Assembly (NCBI GenBank): GCA_023853785.1
Contig: JAJIRX010000167.1
Location: 1 to 62,818, forward strand
Source: Psilocybe azurescens
Taxonomy: Eukaryota; Basidiomycota; Agaricomycetes; Agaricales; Agrocybaceae
DNA length: 62,818 bases
Direction: 5' to 3'
The translations under genes were made by a program, and so were the position numbers. Shown here piece by piece: positions 11,558-21,972 of this stretch (its first letter is position 1; each line of letters opens with the position of its first letter). The notes beneath the pieces were generated by a model. That model was not told the DNA's origin. It saw only the letters and a list, made by a program, of their open reading frames with translations, and did not search any database.

Positions 11558-13386
11558 ATGTCACCCAGTTCACGTCTTAGCTCTCGCCGAAACTCGTCCG
11601 GTGGTTTCAAACCGTATACGCGTGGAGTGACACCCATAATGCTCTCTTCCATGTCTGATGGCTGTCAGGACAAGCCGTCTAACAATACGGAGAGACCTGG
11701 GTTCCCGACGTACGCTCAGTACAAGCAAGTCGAAGCGACGTATCTTCACTCGCTTACGCCTCGTAGGCAAGGGAAGGCTCTCATCTCTCAGGCCCTATTC
11801 GATAGAATATGGGACGTTCTGCATCAGCCAGAATCTCAAGGAGAGACCGCGCAATTTCGTTTCTGGGCTCGGAAGATGTTCACCCTCAGCAAGAACCATC
11901 GTACCAGTCTTGGCATTGACGAGAATGGGGATGAGGCGTCTCAGGAGGTGCTACTTCATGATAACCTTCTTGTCGCTATACAAGAGCAGCTTTACGATCT
12001 CCTATGCTACTGTCACGGCAGCACTGGTCACGGTGGACGCGATAAAACCTGCGCCTTGATCCGAAAGCATTACACTTGGGTGCCAAAGGATCTCGTCTCA
12101 AACTTCATCAAAGCCTGCCCGACCTGTATCATGAAAAATGTGGCAACCCTGATGGTGCGGCTGCGATGGCTCAGATTGCGGACGCGAAGCCTGAGGAGTC
12201 CCCCTTTCCCGTTCTTCGCGACTTTTACCAGCAGAATATGTATCACTCGGATAGCGCTGTCGCTGCGAATTCTTCCGGAGAGGAACATGCTTTGCCTTGG
12301 ACGCTCATGGGCGGAGGACCGAGAGATACTCCCGTGCCTCCAACCATGCTTGAGGATGACCCGCTTGAGACCGCGTATCGCGAAGCCATTCTCCGTGCTC
12401 GAGGAGGAGTCAAAAATCTTCCTGGTTCTGATGCATCTGCTCCGAGAGTCTTACAGAGCTATCCGATGGTTCGTGAAGTATCTCTCTACAAAGGTCTTCC
12501 GAATGGATGGCAATATCGTCATAGCGATTACGCCACTGCCCATGCTGAGTTCATGAGAACGAAAGACTTACCTGCTGTCGAAGAGTTCACGCCGCATGGG
12601 ACTCGTGTGCAGCGACCTCGCATCCCCAGCATCTTACCGCTCTGGGGTCCGGACAAGTTCCCGAATCCCGAGCATGAGGAGCATGATCTAGCCTACCATG
12701 ATTCGGAAGGCATTCTTGCGATGGACCGCACCATCTCTTCTAGCCAAGGAGAAGACGGACATTCTTCTGCGGTAACGATGCATTATTTACTCATGTCGTC
12801 CGAGATGTCGTCTGAGCCGAAGGAAAGGAATGAAGAGTACATTCCACACATCGATCCGGTGCTCATGGCATTCTCTGAACATGCGACCTCCCAGGAACGG
12901 AACACCGCACAGGAACAGAATCAAGGGCATGGGTTTCAGACCGAACTTGAGCATCTTGGCTCGGGAGCTCCTCCACAGCACGATTCGTCTGATTTAGGTT
13001 CTACCACGAACTTCCCTTCGTCCTCATCTATAAAACGCGCAGCTGCGCCTCTGCGCCTCAACATTGATTTCCCTAATGAGAGGACTCTGCAGGCGTTGCT
13101 GGCTTATCGCGAGAGCATGGACGAAGGCAACGTCACACCTGACAGCCCTCTAACTAGCGTGTGGAATGTTGGAAACCCTAGTCCAGCGAGCAGCGAAAGC
13201 TCGTCAAGCTCACAGCTGTCTGCGTTCCCTTTAAGCAGCACGGGGACGACCCCTGGCAGCTCGGCGCTCACGACCCCTGTCGACGAGTGCGGTAGCGATG
13301 GCAAGGCTGGCGAGGCCACTGACAGTCTCGGTAAAGGTAAAGGAAAAGAAAACAGCATTCTTTCTAAAGCCAGGAGGCCACTTTGA
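11558..13386 (+). CDS. Protein with Integrase_H2C2-type zinc finger, probably domesticated
   Basis: The gene starts at ATG 11558 and ends at TGA 13384-13386, about 609 codons without introns. Residues 153-190 form an HHCC zinc finger: H153-x4-H158 ... C187-PT-C190 with RKHYTWVPKDLV between, the module that precedes the catalytic core in retrotransposon integrases. No DDE core, reverse transcriptase or protease follows. Instead there is a ~400-residue region rich in Ser, Pro, Glu and His ending in a KGKGKEN basic stretch. That arrangement suggests a host gene derived from a transposon, with a possible DNA-binding or regulatory role. The frame changes just after the finger at a run of five A (12134-12138); six A would join CPTCIMKK to CGNPDGAAAMAQIADAKPEE. 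Function is not known. Confidence 0.7.
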
Positions 13387-13830
13387 GTCGCGCCATCGAG
13401 GCGGCCTGCGAGATATGACGTGATTCTATCCTGGCTGTTCTTTCAATTTGTGTTGGTATGATACCCTACTATCCATCTATCCATCTGCGTCATCCATTTC
13501 ATTGTCTACTATAAACATGTACCCATCTATATCTGATATTATAATTACATACGCATTGTGACCGTTTTTCCGGGCAAGAAATTGAATGGGAGCTCAAAGT
13601 TGTTGAGTTGTTGATTTTCGAAGATGACATCCGCCTTTCCAAATTAAAAGTAAATCCAAGTACTACTGAACTTTCTAACCGATATGTAATATTCGGAGGA
13701 TGATTTCCTTACAACCCTCAGCGCCTCTTCAACTATAATTTCCAAACCTGACATCTCTTCAAGAAATAGCGGCGACGCCTCAATAGTGTACGGCGTTGAA
13801 TTCACGCAAGAAGGGGTGTGTCATGTAGTT
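13387..13830. other. Intergenic, no gene seen
   Basis: This is A/T-rich sequence after the H2C2 gene, with repeated 'ccatctatccatctg' words (about 13471-13530) probably in its 3' UTR. No coding region is supported. Confidence 0.4.
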
Positions 13831-14141
13831 CGGACTGTCGGCGGGGCCGGCTGCTTCCTTGTTATGGACCTCCAACCAGTGTCCGAATCCGTCAGTCAAA
13901 GCTTCATAAAATTATGCACGACTCGGAGGAAATTTAAATGTGTATTGTCCAAGCCTGTTGCTCGTTATTGTTACTGGTGACCATACTTGGGATACGATGG
14001 GACCGACTGGCCATGTGGGGACAATTGGGCGTCAAAGCAAAAGAAGTTGTACGATATGGCCCAAACTAGTTTAGTCGCCACTTGGAAAGTTCAAAAGAAT
14101 TTGACTAACACATCTGCATCACTTTTATCAATTGAGTAGTA
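13831..14141 (+). repeat. Dispersed 311-bp repeat, plus copy
   Basis: The sequence from 'cggactgtcggcggggcc' to 'caattgagtagta' is almost identical to the reverse complement of 20019-20330, with a one-base length difference in an A run. Both copies carry open frames containing FLVMDLQPVSESVSQSFIK, but no known domain. The copies are inverted and about 5.9 kb apart. This end abuts the perfect palindrome at 14142-14174. It may be a fragment of a mobile element. Confidence 0.75.
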
Positions 14142-14174
14142 GGGGTTGCCGAAACTTCAAGTTTCGGCAACCCC
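14142..14174. repeat. Perfect 33-bp palindrome (16-bp arms, 1-nt loop)
   Basis: The arm GGGGTTGCCGAAACTT is followed by a single C and then its exact reverse complement. It starts at the base after the end of the 311-bp repeat and is absent from the other copy of that repeat. Such back-to-back termini could be a collapsed foldback element or a footprint. About 160 bp downstream the F-box gene begins. Confidence 0.85.
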
Positions 14175-14334
14175 AATAGGCACGCCATTGCAGTCGGAGA
14201 ATTAAACTGAAAAGCTGTTCTGGTCTTCTACTTAGAAGTTAGCATACGTAAGTACTTGACCAGTGCACTACTCACAATTTGCTCGCCATAACTCACAGCA
14301 AAAGTCGTGGGCCTTGACACTTTTGTCCGATCCC

Positions 14335-15953
14335 ATGTCTAGTCGGCCAGAACCTAGCTTTCGATACAGCATGGAATCTACATCAGCCCTTCCTATATAC
14401 AGAATCAACGACGACATTCTATCACTGATCGTTCAGATCAATGCGAATATGTTCGAGAACAAAGGCGCTTTTCTATTTACACGGAATGCTTCTCAGGTAT
14501 GCCACACCTGGCGCCAGGCATTATTAGCATCACCCTCAGTCTGGGCTCGATTACTCGACATAGATCAGTTGCGGCACATGCCAGAGTGGTGGGGGCACGA
14601 AGTCCTACGACGAGCCAGCACTGCTCCACTATGGATCAAGAGTACAGAAGTCGGAAGGTACATGCAACGGGAGGTTGGATTTCTTCTTCACGTACTCGAC
14701 ACCCGGTGGAATAACGTGGAAAGGCTGTATATTCGTACAAGTACTGTCGAAGGGACGAAAGTAACGCATCAGGATTGGAATGCTTTGTTTCGACCTGCAC
14801 CGTTGCTCAAGGAGTTAGGTCTTTACATCTCTGGCCTGGAAGATGCGGTATTTGACTTCCCATTGCTCGGAGATAGCGCACCATCCTTGCGCGTATTTCG
14901 AGCGAAAGATGTTAAGTTCAGCGCTCGGGCAACTTGGCTGAATGGCTTGCGCTCCGTCACTGTCGGAAACAGTAGCCTCCCGGAAATTATGCAGATATTA
15001 CAGGGAGCACCGCTTCTGGAGTACCTCCGGATAGAAAAGCTCGACGGAGAGGGAAATGTAAAACAGCAGGCTTTACCAATTGTTCGACTCCGTCACCTCA
15101 AGCACCTCGATATCAGCTCATCCCAGCTCCGCGTCTGTTCTTCTCTGCTAGAATGCCTTACGATTCCTCCCAACTGCTCTCTAATAATTACGCGCATGTT
15201 CATTCCAACAAAGGACACACTCGAATATATTCTGACCGACCTCCTTCACCCGCTCTCCCAATTCATGGATCGGTATCTCGCCTTCCATAATTCTAGCACG
15301 ATATCCATTACACACAGCTCAAAGAGTTTTTCGTTAAAGGAAAACTCATCTCCAGAAGAAGACTCAACATGTTTCGCTCTAACGATATGCTTAGAAGGCA
15401 ACCCCGGATTTACACCATATGTGCTCGACATTATCATGGGCGCGTTCTCGCCGACGTTGTCGAGAACAGCCTTTCTAAAATTCGGAACATTCAGAGCACC
15501 AACGGGAATTATTGACGTCCTAATTTCCTTTCTTCCTCAATCCCCCATGATAAGGACCCTCGAAACCGATGAGCGCTTCATCCTCCATCTCTTCGAGGCG
15601 CAAGAGGATAGCACCGAGCTCCTTCTACCAACTCTACATACCATCAAGCTTGATACGTTCAACGTGTCATTCCTCGGGTGTTTTGGTGGGAATAATGAGG
15701 AGAACCGCTCGGCGCTGGTTGATTATCTTGTCTTACGGAGTGAAGCAGGAAGCCTATCAACATCTTGGATCTCACCCAATGCTCAGATCTAGATGTCAAT
15801 ACTCTCATTCCTTTCCTCGAGGACTTGAGCCTTTTCGGGTTGAAAATATTATGGGCGCGATATGGCATGTCGAACTCTATCCAACAATTCGAACATGTCT
15901 GTGGGGAAGTGGGCTCGACGTGGCTTCAAGGTTTGTGCTTTCCCCATCTCTAA
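14335..15953 (+). CDS. F-box protein (paralogue of 2724-4374)
   Basis: I chose ATG 14335 (MSSRPEPSFRYS); the ATG at 14371 (MESTSALPIYRINDD) is the alternative. The F-box lies at about residues 18-75: INDDILSLIVQINANMF and SQVCHTWRQALLASPSVWARLL. A solenoid-like leucine-rich region follows, collinear with the minus-strand paralogue. The frame ends early at 15792, but the paralogue's LDLTKCNSDVG block is found in the next frame as LDLTQCSDLDVNTLIPFLED, ending at 15953. A single missing base in 'gcaggaagcc' (about 15750; reading GKPINILDLTQ when restored) accounts for this. The protein is expected to be an SCF substrate adaptor; its target is unknown. A 951-bp inverted-repeat element sits 80 bp after the stop. 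Confidence 0.75.
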
Positions 15954-16033
15954 GCGGAGCATCAAGCATCGACTGATGGACAACGGCCACACCTCCAAGT
16001 ACTTTGGCAAGGCACGCGCCCTCTATGCCTTTA

Positions 16034-16984
16034 CTCGTGGGATCAAAAAGTGATCGTGATTATGTAATCTGATGCCATTTTGAATGATTTTCATTGACAA
16101 TAAAAGTGTTCGTTCTTTGAAACTGGAAGTGCTAAGGGGCTATAATTCTGGGAAGGCATACATGTGCTATTCTAAAACATCTCTGTAAATTTTTGAGCCA
16201 GAACACTGGTTAGAAACATAAGGAGAAGTGAATCTTCAAAATTGAGCACTCTGGGGTGCTCAAGAAAAGTCTATGTCAATGAAATCATTTTGAGGTTATA
16301 AAGAAGACATATAAATAGGGTAAAGGACTAATAGTATTCCTACAAGTGCCCATACAAAGTATCAAGATTTCCCATACATGCCTGAATGAAATATTGACCA
16401 TTCAAAATAAATGGTTAATGAATCAATAATCTTACTGGATAGCTTTCTGTTTGAGTAGCACTCTCTGAACATAATTTTGACATATAGAAATACATTTAGG
16501 CTGAGGGTACCCAGATTAACAGTCTCCATTAATTCTAGCTCTATAGCTCATGGTTTCTGTCTCTAATAGTTCTTATGGCCTTTGAGATGTTGTTTGCCCC
16601 AGTCTTGATTAAAGTTCGGTAGGTGATTCCTGTTTCAAAAGTTCATATCTTACCTCAATATTTGAAAAAAAAATTTCGCAGACATACTCAGATATTTTCT
16701 CACTTTACACACTCTGTTTGTAACCTCAGAAAGATTTTATTGACACAAAACTTTCACAAGCACTCAAAAGTACTTAAATTGAAAGACTTGCTTCTCCCCG
16801 AGTTTCCAGCCATTATTTTGGATCAAAATTCTATATCTACACTCCAAAATAGCACAGATATTATTTCGTAAAATTATAATCACTTAGCTCAAACGGTTTC
16901 AAAGAATGAGCTGTTTTGTTGTCGACGAAGATTGCCCAAAACGCCATCAGATTATATAATCGCGATCACTTTTGATCCCACGAG
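16034..16984. mobile_element. 951-bp element with ~45-bp terminal inverted repeats and TA target duplication
   Basis: The left end starts CTCGTGGGATCAAAAAGTG and continues 'atcgtgattatgtaatctg'. The right end is its reverse complement with a few mismatches (16940-16984). Both ends are flanked by TA (16032-16033 and 16985-16986), as produced by Tc1/mariner-type transposases. The interior is A/T-rich and holds no transposase, so it would be non-autonomous. Removing the element plus one TA places an ATG at 16025 in frame with the ORF that follows (see 16987-17397). Confidence 0.75.
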
Positions 16985-16986
16985 TA

Positions 16987-17397
16987 TTTGCAACAAGCTC
17001 CGAATCCGATTCGGATCAGGAGACGGATGACAGCAGCAGCAGCACAGTCCACCAGACAGAGCACCAGACAGAGTGCAATTTCTCCACTCACATTTATGCG
17101 CCCTCCTTCGTACAGTGTCGAACGGATCACAGTATTCCTTCCGTGTCGGGGAGGGATATTGTAGCGCCTACTTTCTTACTGAGTCCAGGGCGCGTTGATG
17201 CAGATGTACAATGGGAGTATGAGTTAAGGAACCTAGATTCGCACGCGTCGCGGGTGAAGCTTGAGGAGCAGGCGAAACCCAACGCTTCTAAGGAACAGCT
17301 CCTCAAAGCAGCCTCGGAGTTTGGAGGACGGAAGGCGCAATTGGGAATGGACTTTTTAGTCACTTGCTGGGAGCGGCGTCATTGCATGGACATCTAG
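16987..17397 (+). pseudogene. ORF fragment directly after the 951-bp element
   Basis: An open frame of about 136 codons begins at the element border and lacks its own ATG. It starts with an acidic Ser-rich stretch (SSESDSDQETDDSSSS) and ends VTCWERRHCMDI. If the element and one TA copy are removed, the upstream ATG CCT TTA joins in frame, giving MPLFATSSESDSDQ. This suggests that the element split a short gene near its start. No domain is recognised. Confidence 0.4.
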
Positions 17398-17705
17398 AGC
17401 CTAGTGGACGGCGCATTTTGTATTATCTTTCTTCTGTAAGGGTAGTCGTCAATGGATCGTGGACTTTGAAGTTTGTAGTCGTACAATGAACATATATTAT
17501 CTGGACTTTGGAATCGGTATGCCAATTATAACAAAAAGGATTCAAGCTGGTCTCGTCTGTCTCCTCGGATACTCCATATCCTCGAAGTACGCTTTCCTTC
17601 AGAATCAAACGATCATCGATGACAGATAAATCATTACTACTGGCATATCTGGCGGCTTACGAAGAGCGAAATAAATAACCATAGAACGAGTTTCATGATT
17701 AACGA
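17398..17705 (+). repeat. Distal 5' flank of secreted-protein copy B
   Basis: From about 17560 the sequence ('ccttcagaatcaaacgat', 'ggcatatctggcggctt') is a diverged version of the region upstream of copies A and C. It is interrupted by the inverted-repeat element at 17706-18389. No gene is seen. Confidence 0.5.
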
Positions 17706-18389
17706 ATCTACTACTATCACTAACCCCGTGTTTGAAAGGGGGCCCAGTGTTTGTAAACCGACATTTTTCATTTATAACTTTACAACCACTGCTCAGTTGG
17801 ATTTGATTTTTGGCACTCTCATAGAGACAGCTTATATGCACATTAATTTGAATTTTTCATATTTTTATATTGAATGTAAGGGCCAAGATATTGTAATGAA
17901 TGTGCCAAAAAGTGCAATATCAGGCTCTGACATCGCAAAATGGCTTTTTTTTCTCGATTTTTTTGTATTGTGCATAACAGGTCATTTATTATCTTGCTTA
18001 TAATTTTTTGAAGCCATAAAGTGTGAGGAAGGATGGTAGAAATACAGGTGTGACAAGACACTGAAATAGTCAACAAAATTTTAAACTCCGACACGCGTAT
18101 ACGTTTAGTTTAGGCTTCCTCGGAGTTTAAATATTCATTACGATTCATGTTGATGATTGCGAAGTTGTATGTGACCCGTGCGTGACAACTATTCCAAACA
18201 CTAGGTCCCTTTCTTTTCCCCGATTCCTCTCCTTCAACGTCAACTCTTAGAAATACAAAAACATATTATTGTAGCTGAAGCGCTAAGCTTTACAATGGTA
18301 AAATTTTTATAAAAATTAGTGCAGAAATCGTAAATATATGCTTTGGTCTTTAAAATTTTACAAACACTGGGTTAGTGATAGTAGTAGAT
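17706..18389. mobile_element. 684-bp element with inverted repeats (ATCTACTACTATCACTAAC)
   Basis: The left end ATCTACTACTATCACTAAC and 'cccagtgtttgtaaa' is mirrored at the right end as 'tttacaaacactgggttag' and 'tgatagtagtagat'. The left repeat carries a ~17-bp insertion between the two parts. The interior is A/T-rich with no transposase. It interrupts the upstream region of copy B that is continuous in copies A, C, D and E, so it is younger than the duplication. Its target duplication is unclear; AT on each side is possible if the repeat starts at CTACTAC. Confidence 0.7.
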
Positions 18390-19078
18390 CAGAACTAGGA
18401 CGAGAGATGTTTCGGGAGAAGTTTTCAGTTTTCGGGAGAAGGACCTATTAATAACTGAGAGTTGCTAATTTTGTCACCGTCAAAGTCCTATGAATATCGT
18501 CGTGACTAAATAACACCCCGGGGATGGGCTTTAGTGCTTTTATTGACCAAATTTTCAAACGTATGAAGGTCATAAGCAATCTAGAAGTGAAATAAGACTG
18601 AAATTTTCAACATTCAGAGAGAATACAGGTTTACAGTCAATTAGATGTCGTAACTACTATTAGCACTCTTCACTGCCGCTTTGACTAGCAATTCAAGGAA
18701 CATATCGATAAGACATACTGCTTCTATTTCTCCGTGATAATAGAGCCCATATTGATCGGAGCTTTCACTTTCAGATCATACGAAACTACAGTGATGTTGG
18801 TAGATACAGAGGCACCCAAAGCTGAGCGAGTGACTCTTGCACGTCAGCCATCCCATACAATTTATTTATCCAATAAATCGCCGTCGAACTGTCTTCTAAC
18901 ATTCTTTTCAGTCTGGTACGCGAGCTGAGTCCAGACAGTGCTTCACAGAGCCAGTAACCGATCTTCCTTCAGTGTAAAATGGTATAAAGAGCGCCCATTT
19001 TCTGTTCAGGTCTTCAGCAGTTCAATCACTAGCTAAAGCAACAAGCTTCCAAACACGCTTCATTCTCAACTATCAATC
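18390..19078 (+). promoter_or_regulatory. Proximal 5' flank and promoter of copy B
   Basis: This part is collinear with the upstream regions of copies C-F, including 'ttgaccaaattttcaaacg', 'acccaaagctgagcgagtga' and the promoter word 'ggtataaagagcgcc'. TATAAA is at 18983-18988, 91 bp before the ATG, the spacing also seen in the other copies. Confidence 0.6.
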
Positions 19079-19577
19079 ATGTACTTTAACGCCAAGTTCA
19101 CCAGCATACTTTTGGCTATCACTGCTTCTGCACTGTCTGCACAGTCGGCCGTGATTGAGGCTCGCGTGAGTTTATGAGCGCACTCGACTACCACTGCCCA
19201 TCAATTAATAAATGTTTCTCTATCCCACAGACTGATCTTTGCCCAGCTATCTGTTGTCTTCTTTGACGACGTCAACTTGACAGGGGCAGCATATTCTCCC
19301 GATAGCCTCGTCCAAGCCGTTTGCAGCACGCTCCCCGGGAATTGGCTTGACAGGGCGGAGAGTGTCCTCATTGGCACCGGATTTACTTGCACATTCTTTG
19401 GGTACGTATCACAATTTTTGGAGTCATTTAGAATTTCTTGTCTAATCTGCCGTCGGTTTGGCTAGATTCCAAGGTTGTGAGGGACCCGGAACTACGCTGT
19501 CTGGAACCATCACGTCACTCCCCAACCCTTCCCTTTACGATAATGTCGAGTCCTTCTCCTGCAATAAGGCATTGTAG
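19079..19577 (+). CDS. Small secreted beta-gamma-crystallin-like protein, copy B (altered exon 2)
   Basis: Exon 1 is 19079-19165 and exon 3 is 19466-19577 (112 nt, full length). With the family's usual acceptor at 19230, exon 2 (19231-19401) is 171 nt instead of 170, because 'ctttgcc' replaces 'cttgcc', and the frame breaks. However, a second change (gccgag to gcccag) creates a new AG at 19245-19246. Splicing there gives a 155-nt exon 2 and restores the frame, for a 117-residue protein that lacks only TDLAE after the signal region. All four cysteines and both crystallin-like motifs are then kept. I call it a possible CDS; without RNA evidence it could be a pseudogene. Confidence 0.55.
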
Positions 19578-20018
19578 TTAAGCAACAGTCCCTTGTACTA
19601 TTCTGCTAGCTTACTCTGTATCTTTTCTTACAACCCATGGTACTGAGAGTTGTTTTAGGATTAGAACAAAGAATTGTATGATGTATGCGGCTTTTAATGA
19701 GGATATACATGCACTCTGATAAATCCAATGAGCCAATGAGCCACTAAGTCCTGTAATGATAATTGGAATATAGTATTAAACGTCACAAATAGAACCAGTT
19801 CACAGTTTCAAGACGGTCATGGTCCAGCAACTGACACTTAATTTCGATGGATAAACATCCAGAAATGAAAAGCTCACTCGAACAAAGCGGCCTTGGAATC
19901 CACTTCAACTATGCATAGTCAGCGGTGCCACAAATTTGAATAATGGGAACCTATTTGGGATGATGAGGAAGACGCGTATTTGTCCTCTGTTGGATGGAAG
20001 GGCCCATTGTGCTCCCAG
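19578..20018. other. 3' flank of copy B, no gene seen
   Basis: A/T-rich sequence follows the copy B stop. It does not keep the conserved 3' flank found after the other copies beyond the first ~60 bp. No ORF with support. Confidence 0.4.
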
Positions 20019-20330
20019 TACTACTCAATTGATAAAAGTGATGCAGATGTGTTAGTCAAATTCTTTTGAACTTTCCAAGTGGCGACTAAACTAGTTTGGG
20101 CCATATCGTACAACTTCTTTTTGCTTTGACGCCCAATTGTCCCCACATGGCCAGTCGGTCCCATCGTATCCCAAGTATGGTCACCAGTAACAATAACGAG
20201 CAACAGGCTTGGACAATACACATTTAAATTTCCTCCGAGTCGTGCATAATTTTATGAAGCTTTGACTGACGGATTCGGACACTGGTTGGAGGTCCATAAC
20301 AAGGAAGCAGCCGGCCCCGCCGACAGTCCG
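20019..20330 (-). repeat. Dispersed 311-bp repeat, minus copy
   Basis: This is the reverse complement of 13831-14141 with near identity and one extra A. The open minus-strand frame reads VTGDHTWDTMGPTGHVGTIG and KKKLYDMAQTSLVATWKVQK; the plus copy loses that frame through the one-base difference. The flanks differ completely from those of the other copy. Confidence 0.75.
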
Positions 20331-20803
20331 AGAGACATGCAACTCACAGACCTCAAGTATATGTGTGATTTCATACATCATGCTGTGGCTATAGACCACG
20401 TATAAGTTGGTAAGACTTCAATGAACAGCTCCAGCCACATCAACAACTTCCTCAATTCTTTTCAATAAGATTCAGAACAAGTACTACCGCTTCACACAAA
20501 GTAACGACTACGCAAGTACTTCTGACATGAGTCGAGGGCACAAGGCTACTGCTCTTTCAATCACAGAAATAGTCTGAAATACAGTAGTAGTATTCCTGTT
20601 TTTATGTTGAGCGGTGAGTCATCCCCATACAAAATGTTACTGATTACCGAATAACGCCTCCGAGTTCATCCTAGAATCAGACGAAATAGAGTTTAAAACG
20701 AAGCCTGGCGCGTTAGTGATGACTTTCCAATAAAGAACGCCTGAGTGTGTGATATATTGGTTCTACTTAAGTATACCGATAAAGTGTCTACTTACAACCT
20801 TTT
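20331..20803. other. Intergenic, no gene seen
   Basis: No supported ORF or repeat. The part near 20750-20803 is probably the 3' UTR of the GDSL esterase gene on the minus strand. Confidence 0.4.
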
Positions 20804-21972
20804 TCAACTCAGCCAGCTGGTCCACTTATTTGCTTTTCCCTCAATAACCTGAGCTATCTCTCTCGCGACAATTCTATCTGCTTGCTCGCTTGGGTGAAGT
20901 TCATCGAACCTTATTACTCTCCGTTAACCGTGTCATTGTCAATCGAAAGAAATACGTAGCACGTACCATAGGAAGCTATCTCGATCTGTTCCTTTGGCGA
21001 TTGTACACTTTCCAGTATCGCTTGTCGACTCATTGAGGTCAAAGACGCAAGCTTGTACGGCGCCTGTTACATTTAAGGGAGCGGTGCCGTTTAAGTAGAG
21101 TGCTGGGTGAGCGAACATATCAGCAAAAGGCTATGTGAGTCAAATATTCCTATAAATAGATTCCAAACTGTTAGCGATGATGGCGTTGGAAAGGATCACT
21201 GAGATAAGCTACCTATATGGGCACCAGGAAGGGTTGGGGCTAAAGCTTGTAGCATTAGCTTTGTCAACGAATTTCCGGACAAGACGAGCTCCTTCATGAA
21301 TACGCTCCATTCGGTTGTATTTCGCTGAGCGGTCCAATATCGAGCAGGATAAGAGGTAGGGGCGTAGAGAGGGACTGTCTCCAGTGGAATCATCTATAAA
21401 TAATTGCATTTGCGGATTAGAAATTGTCCAAATAAAATTAATGTACTATGTACCACTCACATTTTGGAAGAGGAAATTACGTGCACCACTGGAGAATAAA
21501 ACCTTGACCCAGTTGATCATACACTCCGTGACATCCACAAGACTAGCCTTGTCGCTTCCAGTAAGCAATGCATTAGACCCGACATCGTTGGTACCGAGCC
21601 ACAAGGTGTATATCGTCTGGTCGGGCTTCAAAGTCCCTTGCTTCGCAGGTCCTTTTGGCGTCGGTGAAGTACCCGTGGCATTGAAATATGCTGGCAATTG
21701 GCTTTCGAAGAGGGATGGGAAGGGTCTGAAGGTGAGGTTGTTCGAGCAAGTTGCGCCCGATCGTGCAAATGGGAAGAGGTTGACATGAGCGAAGCCCGAG
21801 GCATACACAGGCCATTGAGTCCCCCATTCGAAATCACTACGGTGTCGGTGTAGCTGTCCCCGAAGGTGACAAGATTTTTGATTTGACCTGGACGAACTCC
21901 GAGACCAAAGGCTGAGCCGGCTGCAGCAACGAACGCGAGGGACAACCGAAGTATATTGTGCGTCTGCAGCAT
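20804..21972 (-). CDS. Secreted GDSL/SGNH esterase, carbohydrate esterase family 16-like
   Basis: Four exons (21461-21972, 21213-21393, 20967-21149, 20804-20909) code for about 327 residues. A signal peptide (RLSLAFVAAAGSAFGLG) leads into block I, VTFGDSYTDT, with the nucleophile Ser. GTQWPVYASGF, ARSGATCSNNL, block III LWLGTNDVG and block V FDELHPSEQADR (catalytic Asp and His) match CE16 acetylesterases, which remove acetyl groups from plant cell-wall saccharides outside the cell. Introns are 57-67 bp with GT-AG ends. The frame breaks twice: at five C (21821-21825; six would give SNGGTQW) and at four A (21125-21128; five would give HSLFADMFAHP). With both restored the length is divisible by three and every junction fits, so sequence error is the likely cause. 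Confidence 0.88.

Noticed and set aside
11558..13386. Retrotransposon (pol gene)
   Set aside because: Only the HHCC finger is present. No protease, reverse transcriptase, RNase H or integrase core, and no flanking long terminal repeats were found.
17705..18389. Long terminal repeat of a retroelement
   Set aside because: The ends are inverted relative to each other, not direct, and there is no TG...CA border or primer-binding site.
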